From: a bacterium
Lineage (GTDB): Bacteria > Auribacterota > UBA6266
Assembly: GCA_023228325.1 (NCBI GenBank)
Contig: JALOBK010000001.1
Span: 1,713,549 to 1,777,548 of the forward strand
DNA: 64,000 bases
Direction of reading: 5' to 3'
A program made the translations under genes and the position numbers. This document shows positions 28,803-37,600 of this stretch, in pieces (within the stretch, counting starts at the first letter, position 1; every line of letters begins with the position of its first letter). The notes beneath the pieces were generated by a model. The model did no database searches, was not told the origin of the DNA, and saw only the letters and a list, made by a program, of their open reading frames with translations.

Positions 28803-28819
28803 ATTTGACATAAAAGGTC

Positions 28820-28847
28820 TTGTAAAATTTCGGCCTTGTGATAATAT
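28820..28847 (+). promoter_or_regulatory. Possible promoter of the outer membrane barrel gene
   Basis: TTGTAA, 16 nt spacer and TAATAT with an extended-10 TGA just before it. A TTGACA at 28805-28810 lacks a well-spaced -10. Confidence 0.35.
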
Positions 28848-28897
28848 CATTTCATCTTGTAAATAATCAGAAAAAAATAATGTGAAAGGAGCGCAGA

Positions 28898-29746
28898 ATG
28901 AGGAAGATTTTATTTTTTGCGGTTGTGCTGGCTGTGGCTTTTGCGTCTTACACTTTTGCCGGTCCTGCCGGAAACCCGTCTGACCCGACAATACCCCACG
29001 GGCCGGGGCTTATGGGTATGAGCCCTGATAAAATCGGGGTTCTGAAACTATCTTACGAAAATGACATCATCTTCGAAAGAGAATTGGATGGCCACCTGGA
29101 AGATAGGCTCGGTGATGCAAGCGTAAGAATGAGTCTCAGAGACACAAAATTCAAAGGGCAATATTATTACGGGAAAATTTCTTACGCCGCGTTTGACAGG
29201 GTGGAGGGTTTTGTTATCCTTGGCGCGTGCAACGGAGTTAAAATTGACGGAAAAACTAAAATTGCCAACGATGATTTTACACTGAAATATAAAACAGATT
29301 TTATTTGGGGAGTGGGCGGAAAAGTTTTAGTTTACGAATGGGCGGATTTGGGCATTAAAATACTGGCAACAGGGCAGTACCGCCAGACGGAACCCAAGCT
29401 TGATGAATTCAAGATTAACGGGGTCAATGTTACCCCCGACCTTTCTAAAAAAGGCAAACTTGAGATAAAAGACTGGGATGCGGGCGGCGCAATCAGCAAA
29501 GAATTCCAGATGGGCGAGAAAATAGTTGCCGTTCCTTATGTCGGGCTTAAGTATGCCGATTCGGATATTAAGTACAACGCTACCGCGACAACAGGGGAAA
29601 GAGTTGATTTGGATGCGGACAGCAGGTACAAAGTTATGCCTTATGTAGGGCTTGACCTGATAGTAAACGATTTTCTTTCTTTGAATGTTGAAGGAAGATT
29701 TGTTTCTGATTACGCATTGTCCGCAGGCTTGACATTGAGGTTCTAA
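28898..29746 (+). CDS. Predicted outer membrane beta-barrel protein
   Basis: The 282-residue product has a signal peptide (ILFFAVVLAVAFASYTFA) and then alternating amphipathic strands throughout, ending in LSAGLTLRF. The C-terminal Phe is the usual barrel-assembly signal. No enzyme motif is present; porin-like or structural roles are possible. AAAGGAG is upstream. A strong terminator follows and separates it from the sugar locus. Confidence 0.7.
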   Translation: MRKILFFAVVLAVAFASYTFAGPAGNPSDPTIPHGPGLMGMSPDKIGVLKLSYENDIIFERELDGHLEDRLGDASVRMSLRDTKFKGQYYYGKISYAAFDRVEGFVILGACNGVKIDGKTKIANDDFTLKYKTDFIWGVGGKVLVYEWADLGIKILATGQYRQTEPKLDEFKINGVNVTPDLSKKGKLEIKDWDAGGAISKEFQMGEKIVAVPYVGLKYADSDIKYNATATTGERVDLDADSRYKVMPYVGLDLIVNDFLSLNVEGRFVSDYALSAGLTLRF

Positions 29747-29770
29747 CCAGCGGATTTGTTTCGGATTTTA

Positions 29771-29807
29771 AAGGGGTGAGCATGTGTTTTTGCTCGCCCC
29801 TTTTTTT
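29771..29807 (+). terminator. Intrinsic terminator after the barrel gene
   Basis: Stem AAGGGGTGAGCA / TGCTCGCCCCTT (12 bp, one G-T pair), 8 nt loop, then T-run. Confidence 0.9.
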
Positions 29808-29833
29808 ATGTTTTTGTCCTGCAAGAAGGCCTA

Positions 29834-29862
29834 TTGACAAACATTTATATATGTGTTAAATA
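29834..29862 (+). promoter_or_regulatory. Predicted promoter of the mannoside locus regulator
   Basis: TTGACA (29834-29839), 17 nt spacer and TAAATA (29857-29862). Nine bases on, TTGA-TAG-TCAA (29872-29882) is a small inverted repeat that could be an operator. Confidence 0.6.
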
Positions 29863-29905
29863 TAAACTAACTTGATAGTCAACCATACATAAAAGGGTAA
29901 AATTT

Positions 29906-30964
29906 ATGAAAATATCCATTAAAACAAAATGTGATCAGGTTAAGACTTTTATATTGAACCTGATAAAAGACTATCCTCCGAATTCAAGAATAATGAGCGA
30001 ACCTGAATTATCACAACAGCTTGGTGTAAGCCGTGTTACAGTTGCAAAGGCTTTATCCGAGCTGGTTGCGGAAGGAATTGTTTACAGGGAGCAGGGCCGC
30101 GGCACATTTACAGCTTCCCCTTCATCTATACCTAAAACCAACCAGATAGGTTGTCTGGTCAGCAGTTATCCATATCCCATTATGGGAAACCCCTTCTACT
30201 CAAAGATTTATAATGCAATAGAAGAAGAAGCCAGAGAAGTGGGGCTTGACGTGATTCTTCAATCTGTGCATGAAAGAAGCGGAGTGGATTTTATTATGCC
30301 TTCTTTAATAGACAGGAAACAGATTGACGGAATACTTCTTGTCGGCGAGATAAGCAAGGATATTGTCCGGAAAATAGATAATTTGAAGTTAAAATGCGTA
30401 ATAATCGACAATTATTATGATGATATTGCGCTGAAGTACGTTAAAACAGAAAATATCGAAGGAGCAAAGTCCGCTGTTGATTATCTTTTGAAACTCGGCC
30501 ACAGGAAGATAGCTTTTATCGGGGGGCCGCTTGAAAGGAACAGTTTCAGCGACAGGTATGTCGGCTATAAAAATGCTTTGAAGCAGGCCGGCGTAAAAAG
30601 GCAGAAAGATTTCGAAATCATAGGCGATGTTAATTGCGGATACAATGAAGCCCTTATAGTCACAAAATTGAAGGAAAAGCCCACGGCGATATTTGCCGCG
30701 AACGATGCGATAGCTTTAAATGTAATAAAGGCTTTAAAAGACGAAAATTTTGCGGTTCCGCATGATATCAGTGTCATAGGTTTTGATGATATAGAGCCTT
30801 CATCGGAAACGGATCCCGCATTGACGACGCTGGCTGTTGATAAAGAGAAAATGGGAAAGATTTCGGTAGATATACTCAAGAACCTTATTAATGACGATAG
30901 AGACATAGAAAGTTGCGAGCTTGGCGTGCGTCTTATAGAGAGAAAAAGCTGTAAAGAAGTTTAA
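29906..30964 (+). CDS. Transcriptional regulator, GntR HTH plus LacI-type sensor (AraR-like)
   Basis: The 352 residues join a winged-helix GntR domain (about 1-75; SEPELSQQLGVSRVTVAKAL, EGIVYREQGRGTF) to a LacI/periplasmic-binding-protein-like sugar sensor (GNPFYSKIYNAIEEEARE, LGHRKIAFIGG, VIGFDDIEPSSETDP). This is the AraR-type architecture, usually a repressor released by a sugar. It opens the mannoside locus and likely controls it and itself. AAAAGGG precedes the ATG. Confidence 0.9.
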   Translation: MKISIKTKCDQVKTFILNLIKDYPPNSRIMSEPELSQQLGVSRVTVAKALSELVAEGIVYREQGRGTFTASPSSIPKTNQIGCLVSSYPYPIMGNPFYSKIYNAIEEEAREVGLDVILQSVHERSGVDFIMPSLIDRKQIDGILLVGEISKDIVRKIDNLKLKCVIIDNYYDDIALKYVKTENIEGAKSAVDYLLKLGHRKIAFIGGPLERNSFSDRYVGYKNALKQAGVKRQKDFEIIGDVNCGYNEALIVTKLKEKPTAIFAANDAIALNVIKALKDENFAVPHDISVIGFDDIEPSSETDPALTTLAVDKEKMGKISVDILKNLINDDRDIESCELGVRLIERKSCKEV

Positions 30965-30982
30965 TGAAAGGTCGGGGAAAAC

Positions 30983-31816
30983 ATGAACTTTTTTGGCGCT
31001 GGCGGATTTATCCTGTCAGAGAACTGCCTGCAGGCGGGAGAAACTCCCTCCGGCAGCGGCAAAGACAGAAGCCTTTGTAAAACAGATGCCGTTTCAAAGG
31101 ACGGGATAAGAAAAAAATCTCTAACGGGGTTTACCCTTATTGAATTGCTGGTGGTTATTGCGATAATATCTATTTTAGCCGGGTTTTTATTGCCCGCATT
31201 GAATGAAGCAAGGCACAGAGGCAGAATGGCTGTGTGTGTAAACAATCTCAGGCAAATCGGAAACGCATTATACATGTACACTCTTGAATTTAATGAAGTC
31301 CTTCCCCCCTGCCTTGACTATGTCCCGTGGAGAGGGAACCAGTTTTGCGATAATAATGATGATATACAGTATGTTTTGGCCGGCTACATAAGTACCGGAA
31401 GGAACGGGGCTGATTCCAGTGTGTGGGTATGCCCCGAAGGCGCGAGGTATGGTTATCCGCATGCTCCTGGTATGAATCTCGGTAAATTCGATATGCCTGA
31501 CAGCTGGGGGTATACACATGACATTACTTACCGTTATAACACGTGGAGAACCAGAAGCGGTTCGGCCGACCAGAATCCCAATGAGCCAAAAATTAATTTT
31601 CCGGCTAAAATAGCTTCTTTGAAACATCCCGAAGAAGCGGCTATCATGTGGGACCTTCCGGATAATGCCAGCTCAGGAATGTTATGCCATAAAAACGGAA
31701 TAAATTGCCTTTTTCTCGACGGGCATGTGGATTTTATCAGAGTCGTTGACGGAGCGTCCGTTCCGGGAACGCTGTGGTGGTATACGGACAGCGCCGGAGG
31801 ATGGACAACAAATTAA
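30983..31816 (+). CDS. Prepilin-like protein with H-X9-DG C-terminal motif
   Basis: The 277 residues carry a type IV prepilin/pseudopilin N-terminal helix ([19 protein letters not shown], cleavage expected after KKSLTG) and end with the H-X9-DG motif (His of CHKNG, then FLDGHVDF). Such proteins are greatly expanded in PVC-type bacteria; their job is unclear, perhaps as surface or secretion-associated filaments or binding proteins. A ~48-residue segment precedes the cleavage site, longer than usual. It lies between the sugar regulator and GH113, so a role in glycan handling is inferred. Confidence 0.82.
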   Translation: MNFFGAGGFILSENCLQAGETPSGSGKDRSLCKTDAVSKDGIRKKSLTGFTLIELLVVIAIISILAGFLLPALNEARHRGRMAVCVNNLRQIGNALYMYTLEFNEVLPPCLDYVPWRGNQFCDNNDDIQYVLAGYISTGRNGADSSVWVCPEGARYGYPHAPGMNLGKFDMPDSWGYTHDITYRYNTWRTRSGSADQNPNEPKINFPAKIASLKHPEEAAIMWDLPDNASSGMLCHKNGINCLFLDGHVDFIRVVDGASVPGTLWWYTDSAGGWTTN

Positions 31817-31827
31817 AAAGGTATGAT

Positions 31828-33366
31828 GTGAACAGAATTTATAAATATTTTATTTCCGCGCTTATAATCTTTTTTATATGTCCGGTTTGTTGTTTTTCGG
31901 ATGGTGTATATCTTGTGCCGTCTGATGCAGAGGTGTCGTCATTTGACCGGACGCCCGGCTGGGCTCCCGAAGCGGATGCAGGGGCGTTAATTGACGCAAA
32001 TCTTTCCACACGGTGGGCATCCGACGCCGAAGAGGATAATTCATGGGTGGTTGTCGACCTCGGAGGGGATAAATACATTAATTCCGTGGTTATCAACTGG
32101 GAAAGGGCGTTCGCCTCGAAATACAAAATATATCTTTCACGGGACGGGAGTGACTGGGAAGAGGCGGGACAGAAAGAAGGAAGTTCGGGCGGGCGCGAAA
32201 AAATCGGGTTTGAACCGCGCAAATCAAGATTTGTAAAAATAGAGTCTCTTGAAAAAATAAATGAAAACTGGGGTGTTTCCATATGGGAAGTGGAAATATA
32301 CGGCGACCCGGAAAGCAATCCGGGGGAAAAACCTCTCGCCGCGATATATCCTGAATTTGAAAAAGCGATTCATATGAGCGAGCACCTTGAAAAAGAACAA
32401 CCGGTCTCTTCCCCGCGGGCATTGACTGCGGCTGATTTTCAAAAAGGTGTTGCCTATACTTCCTATCATAATGTCGAGTTGCTTGGCGCTGATTCCGATA
32501 AAATTATCGAATATCTGGGGAGCATGGGGGTTACGGATATATCCCTGGTAATAACGTGGTATCAGGATGAGCAGGATTCAACCGATATAAGACCCCTGTA
32601 TGTCGGGGGAAACAGCGCCAGGGATGAGGCTGTAGTTCATGCTATCAATCAAATTCATAAAAACGGCATGAGGGTAATGCTTAAACCTCATGTTGATTGT
32701 GTTAACGGCACGTTCAGAGGCGATATAATACCGGGCGACAGATGGTTTGAAAGTTATTCCAGGTTTATTCTTCATTTTGCGGCGCTTGCCCGGGAGTACG
32801 ATGTGGAATGCTTCTGTATCGGAACGGAACTGGAAGCCACTACATATGAGGAATATGATGAACATTGGAATAATCTGATAAAAGAAGTGAGAAAAATATT
32901 TAAGGGTAAGGTCACATATGCGGCCAACTGGTCGGAATATAAAGGCGTCCTTTTCTGGGATAAATTGGACTTTATGGGTATAGACGCGTATTTTCCGCTG
33001 ACGGATAAAAATGACCCCTCACAGGAAGATTTGGATAACGCATGGGAAACTGTGAAAACCGAAATCAAAGAATACAGGGATGAAAATAACATAAGCGTTC
33101 CCCTTATCTTTACCGAGGTGGGATACCAGAGCGCCGACGGCACAAACAAGACCCCGTGGTACACGTCATCTGAAAAAGAAGACCAGGAAGAACAGGCTAT
33201 GTGTTTTAAGTCTATGCTGAACGCCATGCTTAAGGAACAATGGTTTAAAGGTTTCTACTGGTGGAATTATTTTCCTGTTAAAGTTTCCAGGCCTTTGGAC
33301 TTTACTATAGATGGAAAAGTTACAGAAGAAATATTGAAACGTTTAAATACGGAAAATGGGCGATAA
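31828..33366 (+). CDS. GH113-like glycoside hydrolase with N-terminal F5/8 C (CBM32-like) domain
   Basis: Secreted enzyme of about 512 residues. After a signal peptide comes a discoidin-type carbohydrate-binding domain (about 27-160; LIDANLSTRWASD, YKIYLSRDGSDWEEA), then a TIM barrel like GH113 beta-mannanases (KGVAYTSYHNVE, VITWYQDEQDS, LKPHVD). Acid/base Glu335 is in IGTELEATT and nucleophile Glu430 in IFTEVGYQSADG. I choose the GTG at 31828 because AAAAAGG lies 6 bases before it and it clears the upstream stop; an ATG at 31801 is an alternative. Mannan or a related beta-mannoside is the inferred substrate. Confidence 0.82.
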   Translation: MNRIYKYFISALIIFFICPVCCFSDGVYLVPSDAEVSSFDRTPGWAPEADAGALIDANLSTRWASDAEEDNSWVVVDLGGDKYINSVVINWERAFASKYKIYLSRDGSDWEEAGQKEGSSGGREKIGFEPRKSRFVKIESLEKINENWGVSIWEVEIYGDPESNPGEKPLAAIYPEFEKAIHMSEHLEKEQPVSSPRALTAADFQKGVAYTSYHNVELLGADSDKIIEYLGSMGVTDISLVITWYQDEQDSTDIRPLYVGGNSARDEAVVHAINQIHKNGMRVMLKPHVDCVNGTFRGDIIPGDRWFESYSRFILHFAALAREYDVECFCIGTELEATTYEEYDEHWNNLIKEVRKIFKGKVTYAANWSEYKGVLFWDKLDFMGIDAYFPLTDKNDPSQEDLDNAWETVKTEIKEYRDENNISVPLIFTEVGYQSADGTNKTPWYTSSEKEDQEEQAMCFKSMLNAMLKEQWFKGFYWWNYFPVKVSRPLDFTIDGKVTEEILKRLNTENGR

Positions 33367-33379
33367 CAAGGAGGAGTAT

Positions 33380-33973
33380 ATGAAGAAAATGTTATTTGTG
33401 GGTTTGATTCTGGCGGTTTTCTGTGGATTTCCGAGTATTGCCAGATCGGCGGATGAGGAAATAATCGCTGATTTTGAGATGGATGAGGACGGCTGGGAGA
33501 TTCCGGACTGGGCTTATGAAAAGGATGACCATGTGGCAAGCGAAATATGCGCTTCCAAAGAGGTATCTTCAAAAGGGAAAGGGTCCCTTAAGATTGAGGC
33601 TGATTTTCCTGGAAAAATGTGGTCTGCGGCGATTGTTGAAGTCGCGGAGTATTACGACCTGTCGGATTATGAAAACATAGCGGTTGATATTTATGTCCCG
33701 AAAGAAGCCCCCGAAGGACTAAAAGGCAAACTGATACTTACACAGGGCGAGGAATGGAAATGGGTGGAACAGTCGAGGTCGTTTAACATTAATCCCGGAG
33801 AATGGACTACCGTTACGGCAAACATAGCGCCGGGAAGCAAAGACTGGAAAAGAACGACGGTTGACGAGGAATTCAGCGCCGATATAAGAAAAATTGATGT
33901 CAGGGTGGAATCTAATATGAAGCCTGTTTATAAAGGGCCTATTTATATTGATAATATCAGAGCGTATAAGTAA
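33380..33973 (+). CDS. Secreted carbohydrate-binding-module-like protein
   Basis: The 197 residues have a signal peptide (MLFVGLILAVFCGFPSIA) and one beta-sandwich with the layout of CBM11/CBM29-like modules: IIADFEMDEDGWEI at the start, SKGKGSLKIEADF, YDLSDYENIAVDIYVP and the closing GPIYIDNIRAYK. No catalytic domain is attached, so it may help capture glycan for the two GH113-like enzymes that flank it. The ATG at 33380 follows AAGGAGGAG; the frame is open further upstream without support. Confidence 0.72.
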   Translation: MKKMLFVGLILAVFCGFPSIARSADEEIIADFEMDEDGWEIPDWAYEKDDHVASEICASKEVSSKGKGSLKIEADFPGKMWSAAIVEVAEYYDLSDYENIAVDIYVPKEAPEGLKGKLILTQGEEWKWVEQSRSFNINPGEWTTVTANIAPGSKDWKRTTVDEEFSADIRKIDVRVESNMKPVYKGPIYIDNIRAYK

Positions 33974-33986
33974 GGAGTAGTTTGAT

Positions 33987-35054
33987 ATGAAACGTCGTGC
34001 CGATAAGAAAAAAAAGGTTTTTGTGCGGGTTGGTGTGCTTGTCGTAATAATCATTATTCTGCTTTTCCTGATTAATTTCCCGAAAGAGGAAGCTTTCCAG
34101 AAAGGGATGTGCTTTGTCAGCTGGGAGAGCAACTATATTTCGGAGAGAGCCATGGAATCCCTGGATTACCTGAAGCGGTTAAATGCGGAATGGATATCCA
34201 TTTCGCCCACGTGGTATCAGGATACGCCGGATTCCGTAGAGATAAAAAGGACGAGAAAAACTTTGCCTGACGAAGACCTTGCCGAGTTTATAAAAATTGC
34301 GCATCAAAAGGGATTTAAAATAATGCTGAAACCGCACATCGACATCTTGAACCATCAAAGCGGTTCAAGAGTGGATATCGCATTTTACAATGACAAGGAC
34401 TGGGAAGAGTGGTTCGATAATTACACCGATATGATAACGGGATATGCGGAAACAGCGCAAAAGTATGGAATCGAGATTTTATGTATCGGCGTTGAGCTTT
34501 CCGGCACGACGGTTGATAAAGGCGATCTATGGAAAAGCAAAGTAATTAAAAGTGTGAGAGAAGCATACTCGGGTAAAATAACATATGCGGCCAACTGGTA
34601 TGAAGAGTATGTTAATATCGAATTCTGGAATGAACTTGATTATGCCGGATTAGACCCTTATTTTCCCCTGACTGAAAAAAATATCCCCGGTTATGAAGAA
34701 ATTCTGGAAGGCTGGAAACCTCATCTCAACGAGATAGAAGAGTGGGCTGATTATATCAAAAAGCCTGTAATATTCACTGAGATAGGGTACCACAGCGCTG
34801 ATGGCGCGGCCAGACTGCCTTTTGAATGGGTTTTAAAAACCCCTGTTAATTTAAAACTGCAGAATGACTGCTACAAAGCGTTAATAGATACATTTAAGGA
34901 TAAAGAATGGTTCCATGGTATTTACTGGTGGTACTGGTATGTTAACTTATCGAAAGGCGGGGAAAGAGACAGGTCTTTTGTGATTCACAAAAAACCCGCA
35001 GAAGAAACTGTTAAAGAGTGGTATTCAAAGGATATAATAAGAACGCTGCAATAA
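33987..35054 (+). CDS. Membrane-anchored GH113-like glycoside hydrolase
   Basis: The 355 residues start with a basic segment and one transmembrane helix (about 12-30), then a GH113-like barrel without a binding module. Matching motifs: KGMCFVSWESNYISE, ISPTWYQDTPDS, LKPHIDIL, Glu170 in IGVELSGTT (acid/base) and Glu265 in IFTEIGYHSADG (nucleophile). It parallels the upstream GH113-like gene over the whole catalytic domain, so the two probably act at different locations or chain lengths. It follows the CBM-like gene by 13 bp; AAGGAG precedes the start. Confidence 0.82.
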   Translation: MKRRADKKKKVFVRVGVLVVIIIILLFLINFPKEEAFQKGMCFVSWESNYISERAMESLDYLKRLNAEWISISPTWYQDTPDSVEIKRTRKTLPDEDLAEFIKIAHQKGFKIMLKPHIDILNHQSGSRVDIAFYNDKDWEEWFDNYTDMITGYAETAQKYGIEILCIGVELSGTTVDKGDLWKSKVIKSVREAYSGKITYAANWYEEYVNIEFWNELDYAGLDPYFPLTEKNIPGYEEILEGWKPHLNEIEEWADYIKKPVIFTEIGYHSADGAARLPFEWVLKTPVNLKLQNDCYKALIDTFKDKEWFHGIYWWYWYVNLSKGGERDRSFVIHKKPAEETVKEWYSKDIIRTLQ

Positions 35055-35089
35055 GTTTTACAGGGTGTCGCTTATTTAAGGAGATTTTT

Positions 35090-36373
35090 ATGAGACATAA
35101 AAGATTTTTAAATGTTTTTGCCGCCGTGCTTCTGGTTTTCGGAGTATCATCCTGCGCCCGGTTACAGGAAGACGGACAGAAAAGCAGGGTATTGTTTTTA
35201 ACGAGAGCGACGCCCGAACAGCTTGAAGTATGGAGAAAAGCGGTTAATGCTTTTATGGCGGAAAATCCGGACGTAGATGTTAAAATCAACAATCTGGATT
35301 ATAACAGTTATTGGTCGAAATTACAGACTATGATAGCCGGGGGAACGCCTCCGGATGTCGTGTTCCTGGAATCATACAGGCTGCCCGCGTATGCCCTGAA
35401 GGGTTCTCTGGTTGACCTGTCGGGATATCTCGAGAATTCTTCGAATATCAGGCAGGGCGATTTTTTTGAAAAAGCTTACGACCTGTACAAATACGGGGAT
35501 AAGGTATACGGCATACCTAACGACATCGCCGTTTTCTGCATGTTCTATAACAGGGAAATTTTTGATACATATGAAGTTGATTATCCGAAAGATGACTGGA
35601 CATGGGATGATTTTCTGGATATATCGCAGAAGCTTACCGTAGATACGAACGGAGACGGCGCGACCGATATATACGGGTTCATTTACGGGTATCCTTTCCT
35701 CTGGATATGGCAGAACGACGCGTATTTGACCGACAATCCTTATAATCCCGAGAAAATAACGATTACATCCGATAATTTTATCGAGGCTTTGGAATTCCTG
35801 GCGGACCTGCGTTTTAAATACAGGGTTGTCCCGAGCGAGGCGGCCGTACAGGCTTTTAATACAGGCCAGTTCTTTACCAACGGAAAAGTTGCTATGTGCG
35901 TTGACGGGCACTGGATGGTCCCTTATTTCAAGAATAATGTTAAGTTTGACTGGGATGTGGCAATGCTTCCAAGAGGGAAACAGAGGGCCACCCTGGGGGA
36001 AGGGTCGTGTTTTTCCATATGCAAAGGGTCTAAGAACCCAGATGCGGCATGGAGATTGATAGAATTCCTGGCGGGGCCGAAAGGGCAGCAGATAATCGTG
36101 AAAGAAGGGTTTTCGACGCCGGCCCTTAAGGAGATAACGAAGACGGATGTATTTTTGAATCCTCCGCCGAAAAACAAGGAAGCGTTTATTAAATCAATAC
36201 CTTTCGGAATGTACCAGCCCAGGATACAGGGCTTGTCGGAGCTTGAGAATATATTCTACAGGCTGCATGAACAGGTTGTAATAGACGAAAAAGCGGATAT
36301 AAGGGCTTTATGCGAAAAATATTCAAAAGAGATGCAGGAAGTTCTCAAAAACGAAAGAGAGGGACAGCGATGA
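35090..36373 (+). CDS. ABC-type sugar-binding lipoprotein (extracellular solute-binding family 1), copy 1
   Basis: The 427 residues have a lipoprotein signal with lipobox VSSC, then a family 1 solute-binding fold: TPEQLEVWRKAVNAFMAENP, MIAGGTPPDVVFLESYRLPAY, DDWTWDDFLDISQKLT, GEGSCFSICKGSKNPDAAW. It would capture oligosaccharides, here probably manno-oligosaccharides, for an ABC importer whose permease and ATPase are not in this window. ATG at 35090 follows AAGGAG. The GH130 gene starts in its stop codon (ATGA). Confidence 0.9.
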   Translation: MRHKRFLNVFAAVLLVFGVSSCARLQEDGQKSRVLFLTRATPEQLEVWRKAVNAFMAENPDVDVKINNLDYNSYWSKLQTMIAGGTPPDVVFLESYRLPAYALKGSLVDLSGYLENSSNIRQGDFFEKAYDLYKYGDKVYGIPNDIAVFCMFYNREIFDTYEVDYPKDDWTWDDFLDISQKLTVDTNGDGATDIYGFIYGYPFLWIWQNDAYLTDNPYNPEKITITSDNFIEALEFLADLRFKYRVVPSEAAVQAFNTGQFFTNGKVAMCVDGHWMVPYFKNNVKFDWDVAMLPRGKQRATLGEGSCFSICKGSKNPDAAWRLIEFLAGPKGQQIIVKEGFSTPALKEITKTDVFLNPPPKNKEAFIKSIPFGMYQPRIQGLSELENIFYRLHEQVVIDEKADIRALCEKYSKEMQEVLKNEREGQR

Positions 36374-37305
36374 TGAAATTCGTGTGTAAAAAATATGAGG
36401 GGAATCCTATTCTGACAAAAGAAGATATCCCTTTTCCTGCTGAGGCTGTTTATAATTCCGGGGCTGCCAGATATAAAGACAAGTATATCCTTCTGTTAAG
36501 GATACTCCAGTTGAATACGATATCCTGTTTTGGTGTCGCGGAAAGCAAAGACGGGTTCGATTTCAAAGTGAGAAAGGAACCCGTTATGAAAAAAGCCGAA
36601 TCGGGGCCCTATGCTTTATATGAAGACAGGGGGATAGAAGACCCGAGGATAACGAAGATCGGCGATACATATTACATTACTTACAGTTGTTATTCTAACA
36701 TCGGTTTCAGGACGGGCTTGGCCAGGACGGAGGATTTTGAGAAGTTCGAAAGGGTCGGGATAATAACCGATATTGATTACCGTAATACCGTTTTATTCCC
36801 GAAAAAAATCGGCGGCAGGTATGCGCGTTTTACAAGGCCTAATTACGGCGGCAAAGTCGGGACGTGGATATCCTACTCTCCGGATTTAATTTATTGGGGA
36901 GATTCAAAGGCTCTTATGATGCCCAGTTCGATAAATATCTGGGAGAACAACAAAGTCGGCCCCGGCGGTCCTCCGATTGAAACAAAAGACGGGTGGTTGT
37001 GCATTTATCATGCTACTACGTGCACTATGGACGGACAGATATACCGTTTGGGATGCGCTTTGCTTGACCTTGAAAACCCGGAAAAGGTTATAGGGATAGC
37101 GGATCAATTTATTTTAAGCCCCGATGCTGTTCATGAACGGGTAGGCTATGTCCATAATGTCGTATTCACATGCGGACAGATACCCGAACCTGACGGGACC
37201 CTTAAAATTTATTACGGCGGCGCTGACCAGTGTATGAATGTCGCGACGGCAAAAATGGCCGACCTTATAGAAATCTGCAAAAAAGGCAAACGGCCGCCGT
37301 TGTAA
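36370..37305 (+). CDS. GH130 family beta-mannoside phosphorylase-like enzyme, copy 1
   Basis: The 311 residues form a five-bladed propeller of family GH130, which phosphorolyses beta-mannosides (for example mannosylglucose or mannobiose) to mannose 1-phosphate. The proton-donor Asp91 lies in the family motif IEDPRIT. Other conserved blocks are YEGNPILTKEDI, FTRPNYGG, KVGPGGPPIETKDGW and YHAT. No signal peptide, so cytosolic. It overlaps the binding-protein gene by 4 bp, coupling import and phosphorolysis. Exact substrate is unknown. Confidence 0.88.
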   Translation: MMKFVCKKYEGNPILTKEDIPFPAEAVYNSGAARYKDKYILLLRILQLNTISCFGVAESKDGFDFKVRKEPVMKKAESGPYALYEDRGIEDPRITKIGDTYYITYSCYSNIGFRTGLARTEDFEKFERVGIITDIDYRNTVLFPKKIGGRYARFTRPNYGGKVGTWISYSPDLIYWGDSKALMMPSSINIWENNKVGPGGPPIETKDGWLCIYHATTCTMDGQIYRLGCALLDLENPEKVIGIADQFILSPDAVHERVGYVHNVVFTCGQIPEPDGTLKIYYGGADQCMNVATAKMADLIEICKKGKRPPL

Positions 37306-37600
37306 ACTAGTTAAACAGTTGAGCAAATAAGTAGTTGAGTGGTTCAGTAGTTTAGTAGTAAAAAAATAAAAAGATAAAAAAGCATTGGAACCACACCCGC
37401 CAGAAAACATAGGAGGGCAGGGGTGACTCAGATGCTAAAAAAAGCGATAGTAACCACAGAACACACAGATAAAGATTAATAGATGCAAAATAAAAATTTA
37501 ATAATTTTAGTTTTCTTGTTTTTTTAATCTGTGTAAATCTGTGTTATCTGTGGTTAAATAAAGAAGTTTAGTATTTAAGTACAATCTGGAGGAACATCTT
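37306..37600. other. Gap between GH130 genes
   Basis: A 295-base gap. The left part has AGTTGAG/AGTAG-type short repeats, the right part the AACCACAGA element. It may carry a second promoter for the downstream pair; none is convincing. Confidence 0.4.
37452..37555. repeat. Intergenic element bracketed by AACCACAGA inverted arms
   Basis: AACCACAGA (37452-37460) and TCTGTGGTT (37547-37555) enclose repeats of ACACAGAT and ATCTGTG words, as at 504-655. It splits the two GH130 genes. Confidence 0.6.
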
